Shown: positions 43,731-55,180 of the stretch, one piece after another
Numbering within the stretch: position 1 is the first letter of the stretch
How the letters are laid out: every line of letters starts with the position of its first letter
Assembly (NCBI GenBank): GCA_039583875.1
Contig: CM077158.1
Location: 126,623,221 to 126,687,220, forward strand
Direction of reading: 5' to 3'
Length of the DNA: 64,000 nt
Source of the DNA: Platanthera guangdongensis
Lineage: Eukaryota; Streptophyta; Magnoliopsida; Asparagales; Orchidaceae
The notes under the pieces: model-generated
The model's database searches: none
The model's input: the letters and a program-made list of their open reading frames with translations, nothing else
What the model was told of the DNA's origin: nothing
Program-made: the position numbers and the translations under genes

Positions 43731-46581
43731 ATGGCGCCAAAGCTCGAGGAGAACGTCAATGAAGGCTATGAACTGGTGCGACATGCATTTGATGATGCAG
43801 ACCCGGAGATCAAGAATGTGATAACCCTAGTTGCAGACTCGGGGTTGGATTTTCTTGTTTCAGAACCGACTAAGATCTAGAAGAAAGAAGTCTTGGAATT
43901 CCTGAATGGAGATAAAGTTGATGAATCTGGACTCAAGATCAAGTCTAGGGTTCATGGTGAAAAGGTGAAGGTATCACCAAAAAGTTTGAGGAAAGTACTT
44001 CAGTTACCAAGAACTAAGGAAGAAGAAGAAGTTACTGCTTCCAAGACCAGAGAAGCATTGACATGGTGTGGTCTGGATTCAAAGATGAAAATTGGATCTG
44101 TATTCAATAGAAAAGGCATGAACAGCCAGGGGAAATTTCTTTCTGAAATTGTTGGAAAAGTGATCTTAAGTAAGCCTGGAGGGCATGATAGGGTCTCAGC
44201 CCATATGTTCAACCTTATGACAAGGATAATCTTCATAGTGAACACAGATTGGTCTGTTGTTGTCTTTGAGAAGATTAAGGAGAGTCTGAAGAAACCCAAT
44301 TTGGGTAGAATAATAAGTTCTATACCTAGCTGGTAGTATACCAGAGGTTATGTGTCAAGTTGCAGGAACAAAAATCAACCACATGAGAAAAATGGACATG
44401 AGGATCTTCTCCAGATGGGACAGGGTTTTGTCTAAAGAGATGCCAACCCCTGAGAAAATAACTCCTGAGAAAGTAACACCTCTTAAGAAGAAGAAGAAGG
44501 CTGCCCCAGTAGCTCAAGAATCATCTAGCAGCTCTGGTAGTGAAGAGCAAGTTGTCTTTACTCCTGATGAGGATGTAGAAGGGAATGCTGAGAAGTCTCT
44601 AGCTCCACAAGATGCTGTAGAAAGGCAGGGGGAGCTACCATCAGGCAGCCCCATACACCAGGATCATATCCAGGGGGAGCCTCTAGTTGTAGAAGAGCCA
44701 ATTCCTCTTGAGAGTGAGCAAGCAACCAACATCATCCTTGAGGTAATCACTGAGCTTAATGCTTTAGATTTCCCTATAGAGGATAATGTATTGTCTGATT
44801 CCTTAAATAATGTTAATCAGCAAACTCAGATTGATAGTCAAGTCCCAGATGTTGTCATGGGGGACACATCTGTTACAGTTCAAGTAGTATCTGATCTAGT
44901 GGTAGATGAGCCAAGAGTTTCTCCAGCCCATTCTCCACAAGAATATACAATGGAAGATCTCTTTCGCAACCTAGATCAAACAGACTTTGACAAGGAAAAT
45001 GCTGCTGCTGAGGGGGAGAATGCTCCAGTTGAGGGGGAGCAAGTGCAAATTCTAGAAGAAACAGCAAGACAAGAGCCAGAGAAACAGAAAGCTGTTAAAG
45101 AGCTACCTTATGAGAGGGTAGATATAGTAAGCACATCAGCTTCAGAAGATGAGGAGGCAGCAAGAGCTAAGAAAAGGAAGTTTCAAGTCTTTAAAAGAAG
45201 AAGCCAGAATTATAAGAGGTCTTTGCAAACTGTAGCACCACAGCCTGCACTACAGCCAGCACCAACTGTCGATTACAGTTCTTTGATGGTTGCAATGCAA
45301 ATTAAGCTTGGTGAGCACAAGAAAGCCATAGAAACATATGTGGATGAGGGTCATAAATCTCTATAATTTGACCTAGCTCAAGATATAAAGTCTATTAGAT
45401 TTGAGATGAATCTAAATAAGAAGGAGATGACTGACTGCTTCCACAAGGGAGGGAATGCAGTAGTCTATCTAGCCACTCATCAAGAAAAGATAAAAGCTCA
45501 AGTAGACGAACTTGAAGTAAAGCAAGGCTATGTACTGGAAAATCAAATCAGAATGAATGATAACTTGACAGCATCCCACAATACAATTGTAATTGAGATA
45601 AAGAATATAGCCACTGCACAGTCTGCAGAAAGTGCCACAACCAAAAAACCTTTTAATAAGCACTTGCAAGAGAGCTTAACTGCTGTTACAACTGCTATAC
45701 AAGACTCTTAGAAGCTCATCACTGAAAAACTTCAAAGGTTAAAACCTTTCTACAAGGATGGAGTCAATTATCTTAATGCACAAATAAGATTTCAAAAGGA
45801 TGATCTAAGAGATCACATGGAAAGAGAAGTCATAAAGGGGGAGAGGGTGTTAGTCAAAGCTAGCTCTGATCATGCCAAGTGGATTTCTAATTCTATCAGA
45901 GCTACTCTTGGATATCCTCCTTTATGTGATGATGATAATGTAACAGAATCTGGAGTTAATCCTGCCTATCTTGGAGGTGAGCAACCTGAAGTAGCTCAAG
46001 TAATTTATCCTCCACCAGATTTTGACATGGTACAAGCTGAGATACAGACTATGTATAGCCCATCTGAGAGTAAGCAAAATGTTATTCTAGAAAAAGTGGT
46101 TCAGCCAGTATCTGAGGCTTTACAGGAAGCTATACTAAAGGAACAAGCTGAACAAGAAGCTAGATTGTCTAAGAAAAGGTTCAGAGAGCAAGCTGAACAA
46201 AGACCAGATTTTGAGCAGTGGAGCCCCACTTCAAGAAACATTATCTTAACTGCATGGAAAGCTGCAAAAGATAATATACAAGACAGAAACAAGTGGTTTT
46301 CTGAGTTGGAATGGAGAAAGCATGAGAGAAGGCAAGAAGCCATAGTGCAATACAGGAGAAAGGCCAAGATAGGAAAGCTACCTCCTACTGCTCAGGAGCC
46401 TAGCAAGTATTTTCCCAAGCCATATCATTATTTTGAAAGGCAAAAGATTAAAGCTGAGGAGCTAAAGAAGAAGGAGCTGAAAGGGAAGAAACCTGCTGAT
46501 ACTGAAGCTGCTGAAGCTCTTATGCAAGCAAAGATTCAGTCAGGAAAAGAAATTGTAATTAAGGAGGCTGATCAGAATTAG
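43731..46581 (+). pseudogene. SIRE ORF3 (env-position ORF, function unknown)
   Basis: It starts at ATG 43731 (MAPKLEEN). An N-terminal globular-looking part of about 200 residues (KSRVHGEKVKVSPKSLRKVL, EALTWCGLDSKMKIGSVFN, GHDRVSAHMFNLMTRIIF) resembles the 'putative plant transposon protein' regions found in other plant retroelements; that resemblance is from memory. Then follow a Lys/Pro stretch, a long acidic low-complexity region, a coiled-coil-like part and a basic C-terminus. Stops at 43878, 45364 and 45709 and a frame change at about 44340 break it. I see no signal peptide or membrane span, so 'envelope' is only positional. Confidence 0.65.
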
Positions 46582-46865
46582 AATAGAATTTAACTTGAGT
46601 TTACAGTTGTAATATTTTGTTTTTAAAAAAAAACACTTTGTAAACTTTTGTATAATGTATATGACAAAGCTGTTAGAATAATGTGTTGTATGATAAATTT
46701 GCTGTGTGATAAATTTATTTCATAATTGTTCTGAGATAATGTCTATGTATACATGTTTGATTGATACATGTTTATGTTTGCCCTGATATATAATCCTGCT
46801 TTACATCATGCTATGATTTTATTTTGTATGGTGTATTCATTGACTAAGGGTTATGACTTCTCCAA
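46582..46865 (+). other. 3' non-coding internal region
   Basis: AT-rich, between ORF3 and the polypurine tract; no ORF. Confidence 0.5.
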
Positions 46866-46878
46866 ATAGGGGGAGATT
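46866..46878 (+). other. Polypurine tract
   Basis: AATAGGGGGAGAT directly before TGTTGGGTAC at 46879. Confidence 0.85.
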
Positions 46879-48918
46879 GTTGGGTACATTGGCTCTAATG
46901 TACCTGATTTGAAGAAGCCTCACCCTACTCAATGATATACATCAAAATATATTTGATGTATTTTTGAGTAGCCTTGTGCAGGTTAAGTATTTGCAGGGAA
47001 AAGCTGAAAAGTTTCTAAGTCCATGTGTCGACACGCAGAGGGAAAGTGTCGACACTTAAGAAGACTTATGTCGACACCCACGTAAGAAGTGTCGACACTT
47101 GGAGTACTTGTGTCGACACCAGGGATACAGAGTCGACACCAGACAGAAAGTGTCGACACAAGGAGCTGTGTCGACACTCAATGAAGAAAAGTGCAGTGAA
47201 GCAGTGTCGACACTTAGCAGTTGTGTCGACACCCAGGGGAACTGTGCCTACTTCAGAAAGTGTCGACACTTGGAGGTTGTGTCGACACTCAGCAAAAGTC
47301 AGCAGAGTCTAAGTATAAGTGTCGACACCCAGAACAATGTGTCGACACACAGCAGAAGAGTCAACACTTGAAGAAAGTGTCGACACAAGAAAGAATGTGT
47401 CGACACTCAGCTAAAGACTCAACACTTGAAGAAAGTGTCGACACAAGGAGCTGTGTCAACACTTAGCAAAGTTCAACAATATTCTAAGTACAAGTGTCGA
47501 CACAAAGGAGAAGTGTCGACACTCAGCAAAAGTCTCAACATAAGTAGATGTGTCGACACAAGGAGCTGTGTCGACACTCAGCAAGTATCAACACTTGAGG
47601 CATGTGTCGACACCAAGAAGGTGTGTCGACACTGAACAAGTTCAACACATGAAGATGTGTCGACACAAAGGAGATGTGTCGACACTTACAAGAATTCAGC
47701 AATATACTGAAGTACAAGTACTTGTGTCGACACACATCAGTGTCGACACATGAAGAAGAAGCTGTGTTGAGAAGTATAGTCTACAACACAAGGAGTTATG
47801 TCGACACCTTGTAGGCTAGTGTCGACACTTAGACAACTTGTGTCGACACTTAGTCTATAAGTGTCGACACTTAAAGACAGACAGTCTTGACACTTTCAAA
47901 CAGTTATAGAATTTTAAAGAACTAACTGGATGACTTGACAGCTGCCATTCCAGCCGGTCTACAGCACCTGTCAAAGTTGTCAGAAATCAGTTATGAACCG
48001 GACCAGCCGGTTACCATGAAGAAGGCCTATAAATAGGCTTATACTGTCTACAAAAGGAGATGATTGAACACAAGATCAACACATCAAGTTATACAAAGAA
48101 GATCTAGCTATTCATTGAAGAATCTAGTGAAGATATAAAAAGTTGGAGAGAGAGAACTCCATCCAAGAAGACAGCTGTTGGAACCAGGCTGAGAAGAAGG
48201 GTTCAGATTTTCTTCTGAATCTTAAGTAGCAGAGATCAAGGATCAACTGCATAGGAGATCAATCTTATTGTGTTCTACATTCAAGAAGCTTTGAAGAAAG
48301 CCAAGTCAGTTTGATCTCAGTTGAGTTCTTCTAAGAACTCATCAAGAAACTCACAACTCTTCTCTCTTTTCTCTGAGTTGTAGGGTTTACATTTTGTATT
48401 CATATTATCTTGTAGGATCCTTAGGGATCTGAGTTTGTAAGCCTGTAATTATAAAGGCTGAGTGTTGGGCCTGTGTGCCTGAGTGTAGGAGATTTGTATC
48501 TCTGAGTGTAGGCCTGTTGTGGCTGAGTGTAGGCCTTAGTGGCTGAGTGTAGGCTTTGTGAAGAAGCTGAGTGTAGGCTTTGTGAAGAAGCTGAGTTGTA
48601 GGGCCTTGGGCCTGAGCTGTAGGAACTTGGTTGAGGTTCTGAGTGTAAGATCTGAGGATCTGAGATAGTGGAGGAGTTTGGCCGAATCTAGTACTCTACT
48701 AGATAGGCGAAGGGGGAAAGTGGATGTACCCAAACATTGGGGAACCACTATAAACCTGTGTGTTCACTGTGTGTATGTGGTTTGTTGTGATTGCTGGTTA
48801 ATTGCTGTGTTAAAGTAATTATAATTGTATGATAAACTCTGAATTCTGCCTAAAAAGTTAAAAAGATTATAGTCATCTATTCACCCCCCCTCTAGGTGAT
48901 TAGGTACAATATCTTTCA
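46879..48918 (+). repeat. SIRE 3' LTR (2040 bp)
   Basis: It is collinear with the 5' LTR including the palindrome array (about 47024-47910), TATA (48026-48037) and GAGTGTAGG repeats. Scattered single-base differences and small indels separate the two. Confidence 0.92.
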
Positions 48919-48923
48919 CATAA

Positions 48924-49346
48924 TACTTAGGCTGCCAGCTTTGCGCTTCCCACATCCGATCCTTGATTATAAGAAAATTTCCACCAGTGGTAGCAGTAGC
49001 TCCCAAGGCTCGTTGTTGTCCACTAAGCATAGTCAGAGAAGATCATCCATCGTCAGATTTGTCCTTTTCGTCTGACCCTCTGTCCGGGGGTGGGAAGTAG
49101 TGGTAAAAGCAAATATGATTCCTTAGTAAACCTGCACCCTTCACCACCTTTTTTGAAATGAAATGCCCATCACGGTCAGACACGATGGACTTTGGGACTC
49201 CATGGAATCAGACTTACTGCTCTTTGAAAATCCTTGCCAGAATGTCAACTCCATCAATCTGTCGATTCGGAACGAATCGTTCCACTTAGGTATGTTGATC
49301 CACAACGAACCATATTAAGTTATTTCCAGCACGAGACCAAGGTAAG
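48924..49346 (-). pseudogene. Ty3/gypsy integrase, right part of interrupted remnant
   Basis: From 49346 leftwards the minus strand follows gypsy integrase through several frames: LIWFVVDQHT, VERFVPNRQ, LARIFKEQ, FHGVPKSIVSDRDGHFISK (catalytic SDRD at about 49180) and a diverged HPxTDGQ region. It continues across the SIRE insertion into 35346-35860. A second SIRE element begins at 49347. Confidence 0.72.
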
Positions 49347-51207
49347 TGAAAGATATTGTACCTAATCACCTAGAGGGGGGGGGGGTGAATAGGTGACTTA
49401 AATCTTTTTAACTTTTTAGGCAGAATTCAAATTATAACACAGAATTATATATACTTTATCACAGCACACAATCAGCAATCACAGAATTCCACAAGCACAC
49501 AGTAGACACTCAAATTTATAGTGGTTCCCCAAGGTTTGGGTACATCCACTTTCCCCCTTTGCCTATCTATTAGTGTACTAGATTCGGCCAAACTCCTCCA
49601 CTATCTCAGATCCTCAGATCTTACACTCAGAACCCCAAAACAGGGTTCCTACAGCTCGGGCCCAAGGCCCTGCAACTCAGCTTCTTCACAAAGCCTACAC
49701 TCAGCTTCTTCACAAAGCCTACACTCAGCCACCAAGGCCTACACTCAGCCACAATAGGCCTACACTCAGAGATACAAATCTCCTACACTCAAGCACACAG
49801 GCACTACACTCAGCCTTTATAATTACAGGCTTACAAACTCAGATCCCTAAGTATCCTATAAGAAAATATGAATACAAAAATTTATACTCTACAACTCAGA
49901 GAAAAGAGGGAAGAGTTGTGAGTTTCTTGATGAGTTCTTGGAAGAACTCAGTTGAGATCAAACTGACTTGCCTTTCTTCAAAGCTTCTTGAATGTAGAAC
50001 ACAATAAGATTGATCTCCTCTACAGTTGATCCTTGATCTCTGCTGCTTAAGATTCGGAACAAAATCTGAACCCTTCTCCTCAGCCTGGTTCCAACGACTG
50101 ACTTCTTGGATGGAGCTCTCTCTCTCCAACTACTTGGATCTTCACTAGATTCTTCAAGGAATAGCTATATATTCTTTGTATTACTTGATCTCTAGAACAT
50201 GTGTTCAATCATCTGTTTCTGTAGACAGTGTAAGCCTATTTATAGGCCTTCTTCATGGTAACCGGCTGGTCCGGTTCATAACTGATTTCTGACAACTCTG
50301 ACAGGTGCAGTAGACCGGCTGGAATGGCAGCTGTCAAGTCATCCAGTCAGTTCTTAAAAATTCTGTAATGTCTGAAAGTGTCGAGACTGTCTGTCTTTAA
50401 GTGTCGACACTTATAGACTAAGTGTCGACACAAGTTGTCTAAGTGTCGACACTAGCCTACAAGGTGTCGACACAACTCCTTGTGTTGTAGAATATACATC
50501 TTGACACAGCTTCTTCTTCATGTGTTGACACTGATAATGTGTGTCGACACAAGTACTTGTACTTCAACACTTTGTTGAATTCTTCTAAGTGTCGATACAA
50601 TACCTTTGTGTCGACACATCTTCATGTGTTGAACTTATTCTGTGTCGACACATCTTCTTGGTGTCGACACATGCCTTCTGTGTTGATACTTAATGAGTGT
50701 CGACACAGCTGCTTGTGTCGACACACCTTCTTGTGTTGAGACTTTTGCTGAGTGTCGACACATCTCCTTATTGTCGACACTTGTACTTAGAATTTTTGCT
50801 GATCTTTGCTAAGTGTCGACACAGCTCCTTGTGTCGACACTTTCTTCAAGTGTTGAGTCTTCAGCTGAGTGTCGACACATTCTTTCTTGTGTCGACACTT
50901 TCTTCAAGTGTTGACTCTTCTGCTGTGTGTCGACACATTGTTCTGGGTGTCGACACTTATACTTAGACTCTGCTGACTTTTGCTGAGTGTCGACACAGCC
51001 TCCAAGTGTCGACACTTTCTGATGTAGACACGGTTCCTCTAGGTGTCGACACAACTGCTAAGTGTCGACCCTGCTTCACTGCACTTTTCTTCATTGAGTG
51101 TCGACACAGCTCCTTGTGTCGACACTTTCTGTCTGGTGTCGACTCCACATCCCTGGTGTCGACACAAGTACTCCAAGTGTCGACACTGCTTGCCTGGGTG
51201 TCGACAG
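49347..51207 (-). repeat. Truncated SIRE 3' LTR, minus strand
   Basis: It starts (plus strand) TGAAAGATATT at 49347, with inverted GAGTGTAGG repeats, the TATA at 50235-50246 and the palindrome array at about 50395-51207. The first about 190 bp of U3, the polypurine tract and most of ORF3 are missing; sequence switches at the palindrome at about 51200-51207. Confidence 0.85.
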
Positions 51208-51814
51208 ACAATGGAGAAATCTATTGTCTTATGATCCTACCCAATTTGGGCTTCTTCATACTCTCCTTGATCTTTTCAAAGACTACTACAGACCAATCAG
51301 TCTTTAGGCTGAAGATTATACTGGTCATGAGATTGAACATATGGGCAGATACCCTGTCATGCCCACCAGGCTTACTTAAGATCACTTTGCCAACAATTTA
51401 TGATAGAAATTTACCCTAGCTGTTCATCCCCTTCCTATTGAATACAGATCCAATTTTCAATTTGGAATCCAGTCCACACCAAGTTAAAGCTTCTCTGGTC
51501 TTTGAAGTAGTAACTTCATCCTCTTCCTTTGACCTTGGTAGATTTAGGATCTTTCTCAAAATTTTTGGAGAGACCTTCACTTTTTCTCCATGGACCCTGG
51601 ACTTGATCTTGAATCCAGATTCATCTACTTTAGCTCCATTCAGGAATTCCAGTACTTATTTCTTCCAGATCTTAGTCGGCTCAGAAACAAGAAATTCTAA
51701 CCCTGAATCTGCAACTAGGGTTACCACAGTCTTGATCTCCGGGTCTGCATCACCAAACGCGTCTCGCACCAGTTCATAGCCTTCATTGTCGTTCTCCTCA
51801 AGCTTTGGCGCCAT
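51208..51814 (-). pseudogene. SIRE ORF3, N-terminal fragment
   Basis: It starts at ATG 51814 (MAPKLEENDNEGYEL) and follows the plus-strand copy for about 200 codons, with a stop at about 51656 and others near 51420. Where the plus copy has a stop after PTKI, this copy has Trp, so that stop is not ancestral. It ends at about 51228 next to a 20 bp piece of the internal promoter region fused to the LTR array. The C-terminal three quarters of ORF3 are deleted. Confidence 0.75.
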
Positions 51815-51910
51815 TAGGGTTTGAAGAATTTGAACTGAGAGAAGAGAGGTGTCGACACACAAGTTTGGTCTCGAAACTTTTGTGAGCGTGTTGACAGACA
51901 ATGAAGAAAT

Positions 51911-52310
51911 CCTATTTATACCTTTCTAGTATTGAAGATGAAAGGGCGGGTCAGCTAACTTAAATTGTGTCGACACTGTTGAAAAGTGTCGACACAGACT
52001 TATAATGTCTCGACACACTGTGTCGACACAAGTTTAGTCGACAGATAATATGTGTCGACACTTGTTTATGTGTCGACACCACTTAACTCGACATTTAGTC
52101 GAGACTTTACCTAGATAATTCTGAGTAAACACTAAGTGTTGACATCACCTTGGATGTGTCGACACCTACTTATCATGTGTCGACACTAATTTTCTGAAGA
52201 GTCGACACCAACTTCCTAGATGTGTCGACACCTTTTCCCTGAAGTGTCGACACCACTTTTCTGTGTCGACACAGATATCTCTGTGTGTCGACACCTTTTT
52301 ACTTAGCCAT
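51911..52310 (-). promoter_or_regulatory. Internal GTGTCGACAC array with TATA box (minus-strand copy)
   Basis: Minus-strand GGTATAAATAGG at 51911-51922, with the palindrome array to its right up to about 52310, directly after the pol stop. Both TATA and array are kept in this copy, 97 bp before the ORF3 ATG, the same distance as in the plus copy. Confidence 0.65.
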
Positions 52311-52320
52311 TTCTATAAAC

Positions 52321-54119
52321 TTATTCTAAGTTTATCATACCTAGTTCAATTTTAAACCTATTGAACTTAGTTTCTTCTAAGAGCTTAGTATACATATCAG
52401 CTAGTTGATTATCTGTTCTTACATATTCCAGTAAAATATCTTCTTTCTCTACATGTTCCCTAAGAAAATGATATTTTATTTCAATATGTTTAGTTCTACT
52501 ATGGCAAACAGGATTATTTGCAATTGATATAGCACTTGTAGAATCACAAAAGAGTGGAGTTCTACTTACCTGAATTCCATAGTCCTCAAGCTGATGTTGT
52601 ATCCATAGAAGTTGAGCACAGCAACTTCCTACAGCCACATATTCTGACTCTGCAGTGGAGATAGCCACACTTGTTTGCTTCTTGCTACTCCATGAAATCA
52701 GTCTTCCACCTAGGAATTGACAGGTTCCAGTTGTGCTTTTTCTGTCTTCTCTGCATCCTGCAAAGTCTGCATCTAAATAACCTGTTAGTTTAAAATCTCC
52801 ATTCCTAGGGTACCAGAGGCCTAGATAAGGAGTGCCCTTTAGATATCTCAGTATCCTTTTGACTGCTGTCAATTGAGACTCCTTAGGGCATGCTTGATAC
52901 CTAGCACAGACACATGTAGCATACATGATATCTGGTCTACTTGCAGTCAAATAGAGTAGGTAGCCAACTATCCCTCTATACAAAGTCTCATCTGCAGGTT
53001 TCCCTGCATCATCCTTGCTAAGAGACATACTTGACCACATAGTAGTCTTCATGGTACTGGATGAATCCATACCATACTTCCTTATGAGTTCTAGAGTGAA
53101 CTTAGACTGGCATATATATAATCCATTCTCAGTCTGTCTTACTTGGAGACCCAAGAAGAACTTAAGTTCACCCATACTACTCATCTCAAATTGTCCTTGC
53201 ATAAGTTTTGCAAACTTTTTGCAAAGACTACTTTCAGTAGACCCAAACATGATGTCATCTACATATATTTGGACTAGTATGATCTTGCCTCTAGATTCCC
53301 TAAGGAATAGAGTCTTGTCTATTTTCCCCCTTGTGAACTTATTCTCAATGAGGAAACTAGACAGGGTTTCATACCAAGCCCTAGGGGCTTGCTTTAACCC
53401 ATACAATGCTTTCCTAAGTCAATAGACATGATTAGGTTGAGTTGAATCAACAAAACCTGATGGCTGTTCCACATAGACTTCCTCTTTAAGATTACCATTC
53501 AGAAAGGCTGACTTTACATCCATTTGGTAAACTTTAAATCCTTGAAAGGTTGCATAGGCCAGGAACATCCTTATGGCTTCCAGTCTGGCTACTGGAGCAA
53601 AAGTTTGATAAAAGTCAATACCTTCTTCCTGCCTATATCCTTTAGCAACCAATTTTGCTTTGTTCTTAATGATGACTCCATGTTCATCCATCTTGTTCCT
53701 AAAGATCCACTTGGTCCCAATTATGTTGTGGTCTTTAGGTTTAGGAACAAGTTCCCAGACCTTGCACCTCTTGAACTGATTCAGCTCTTCTTGCATTGCC
53801 TCAATCCAATGAGGGTCTAAGATGGCTTCTTCAAACTTCTTTGGTTCAACTTGGGATAGAAAACTGGAGAAGAGCACCGCATTCAGATTTCTGCTCCTTG
53901 TTTGTACCCCTTGTCTTGGATCACCAATGATTTGTTCTGCTGGATGATCTCTAAGATGCCTATTAGCTGGAGGCATCCTGGCTTCAGGTTGAACTTCTTC
54001 AGTTTCTTTATCTTGATGCACTCCTTGAATTTCTTCTGCATTAGGTACATGTAGTACTCCCCCTACACAGCAGCCACTATCTTCTACTAGCTGTCTTGTA
54101 GTAGGTTCTTCTTCAATAG
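52321..54119 (-). pseudogene. SIRE Pol: RT and RNase H, minus strand
   Basis: 53419-54021 has [26 protein letters not shown] and [26 protein letters not shown] near 53417 replaces an arginine codon. 52321-53406 then runs unbroken from MYGLKQAPRAWY through YVDD (53254-53265) and the whole RNase H (STAESEYVAVGSC, LFCDSTSAISIANN) to the normal stop. The Copia insertion separates this from the integrase at 59457. Confidence 0.88.
54115..54119. repeat. Target-site duplication AATAG (right copy 59452-59456)
   Basis: AATAG flanks both ends of the nested Copia element. Confidence 0.93.
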
Positions 54120-54499
54120 TGTTGAAGTATTAGACCGGGCGGCTTAGCGGTCTGTTCCAGCGGTTTGTTGACCGAGCGGTCTGGCGGTCTCTCTGGAGCC
54201 TGGAGACCGGGCGGTCTATCGGTCTACCTCTGCGGCCTGTTCTATCCTGCTGGAGTTGCCGAGCGGTTAGCCCATCTGTCTAACCGCACGGCCTATGCGG
54301 TCTCCATTGTTCTAGCCGCTCAGTACTGTAAATGTTTAGTCCCACATTGTTTGTATACTCTCTTTCTTATCTCCTCCATTCTATATAAGGGAGGCCATAC
54401 CTTTGTAAATGATATCTTTTTTGGATAATAAAATTTCAATTATTCAAAAGTTTATTCGCTTGTCTTCTACTTTTCGCTTCTTTTCTCTACTTTCTAACA
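54120..54499 (+). repeat. 5' LTR of young Copia (380 bp)
   Basis: It runs from TGTTGAAGTATTAG to CTTTCTAACA. TATA (CTATATAAGG) is at 54381-54390. The motif array is upstream of it. Confidence 0.95.
54132..54390 (+). promoter_or_regulatory. U3 array of AGACCG/CGGTCT motifs with TATA box
   Basis: AGACCG, GCGGTCT, TCGGTCT, GCGGTTTG and related forms recur about a dozen times between 54132 and 54305 in both orientations. CTATATAAGG follows at 54381. The 3' LTR has the same array (59084-59257). Confidence 0.65.
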
Positions 54500-54511
54500 T
54501 GGTATCAGAGC
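54500..54511 (+). other. Primer-binding site (tRNA-Met type)
   Basis: TGGTATCAGAGC abuts the LTR end TAACA. Confidence 0.92.
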
Positions 54512-54812
54512 ACACGGTCATTTCCCTCTGATTCTGTGCGCTCTCTGTTGTTCGCGGCTTGTTTTCCGCCTTCTGCGACTTGCTTCGCGACTTGGCTTCT
54601 CTCTGTCCGCTCGGCTTGTTTCTATCCGCGCGGCTTGTTTCTGTCCGCTGCCCTGTTCGCGCGGCTTGCTTCTTCTTCTCTTCTCCTACTGCTCTTTGTC
54701 GCTGCGACCTGTTTCCTTGTCGCCGCGCTCCTTGTTCTTTCCTCCCGCTCCGACTTCCTAGTCGTCGCGGTCTGTCCCTATCCGCGTGTGTTGTCTCTCT
54801 ACTCGCGGCTTG

Positions 54813-55093
54813 CTGCTGTGATCTGCCTGACCGTGCGGGTTGTTCCTTTCTCACCCGCATCTTGGTCGCGGTCATCAGCTCTTCTCCTCTCTTCTGTTCG
54901 CTCGGCCTTTTTAGTCCGCGCGACCTCTTCCCCACTGTGCCTTTGACCGCCTTCTCGCCGCTGCTGTGATCTGCCTGACCGTGCGGGTTATTACTTTCTT
55001 ACCCGCATCTTGGTCGCGGTCACCTGCTCTTCTCCTCTCTGCTGTTCGCTCGGCCTTTTCAGTCCGCGCGACCTCTTCCCCGCTGTGCCTTTG
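54813..55093 (+). repeat. 133 bp tandem duplication in the leader
   Basis: 54813-54945 and 54961-55093 are near-identical (offset 148 bp). The leader 54590-55160 also carries repeated CGCGCGGCTT. It lies before the Gag ATG at 55181. Confidence 0.8.
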
Positions 55094-55180
55094 CCTGTTT
55101 CAAGCCGCTCCTGTTCGCGCGGCTTCGTCTGTTTTCTAACCGCTTCAGTTCGCGCGGCTTCTTCTGCTTGCCGGGTTCTA

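Larger units (their letters stand above)
35866..48918 (+). mobile_element. Full-length SIRE/Maximus-type Ty1/copia element with ORF3, plus strand
   Basis: It is 13,053 bp: LTRs of 2047 and 2040 bp, CATAA duplications, tRNA-Met primer site, Gag with two CCHC knuckles, Pol (protease, integrase, RT, RNase H), an internal GTGTCGACAC array with TATA box, a third ORF of about 2.8 kb, polypurine tract and 3' LTR. Large size, the extra ORF after pol and the gag-pol stop fit the SIRE (Agrovirus) lineage. The coding regions hold several stops and frameshifts and the integrase lacks one catalytic Asp, so it is not autonomous. Confidence 0.93.

Noticed and set aside
54444..55140. Several overlapping frames in the leader of the young copia
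   Set aside because: They contain no copia domain and come from CGCGCGGC repeats and the 133 bp duplication upstream of the Gag ATG.
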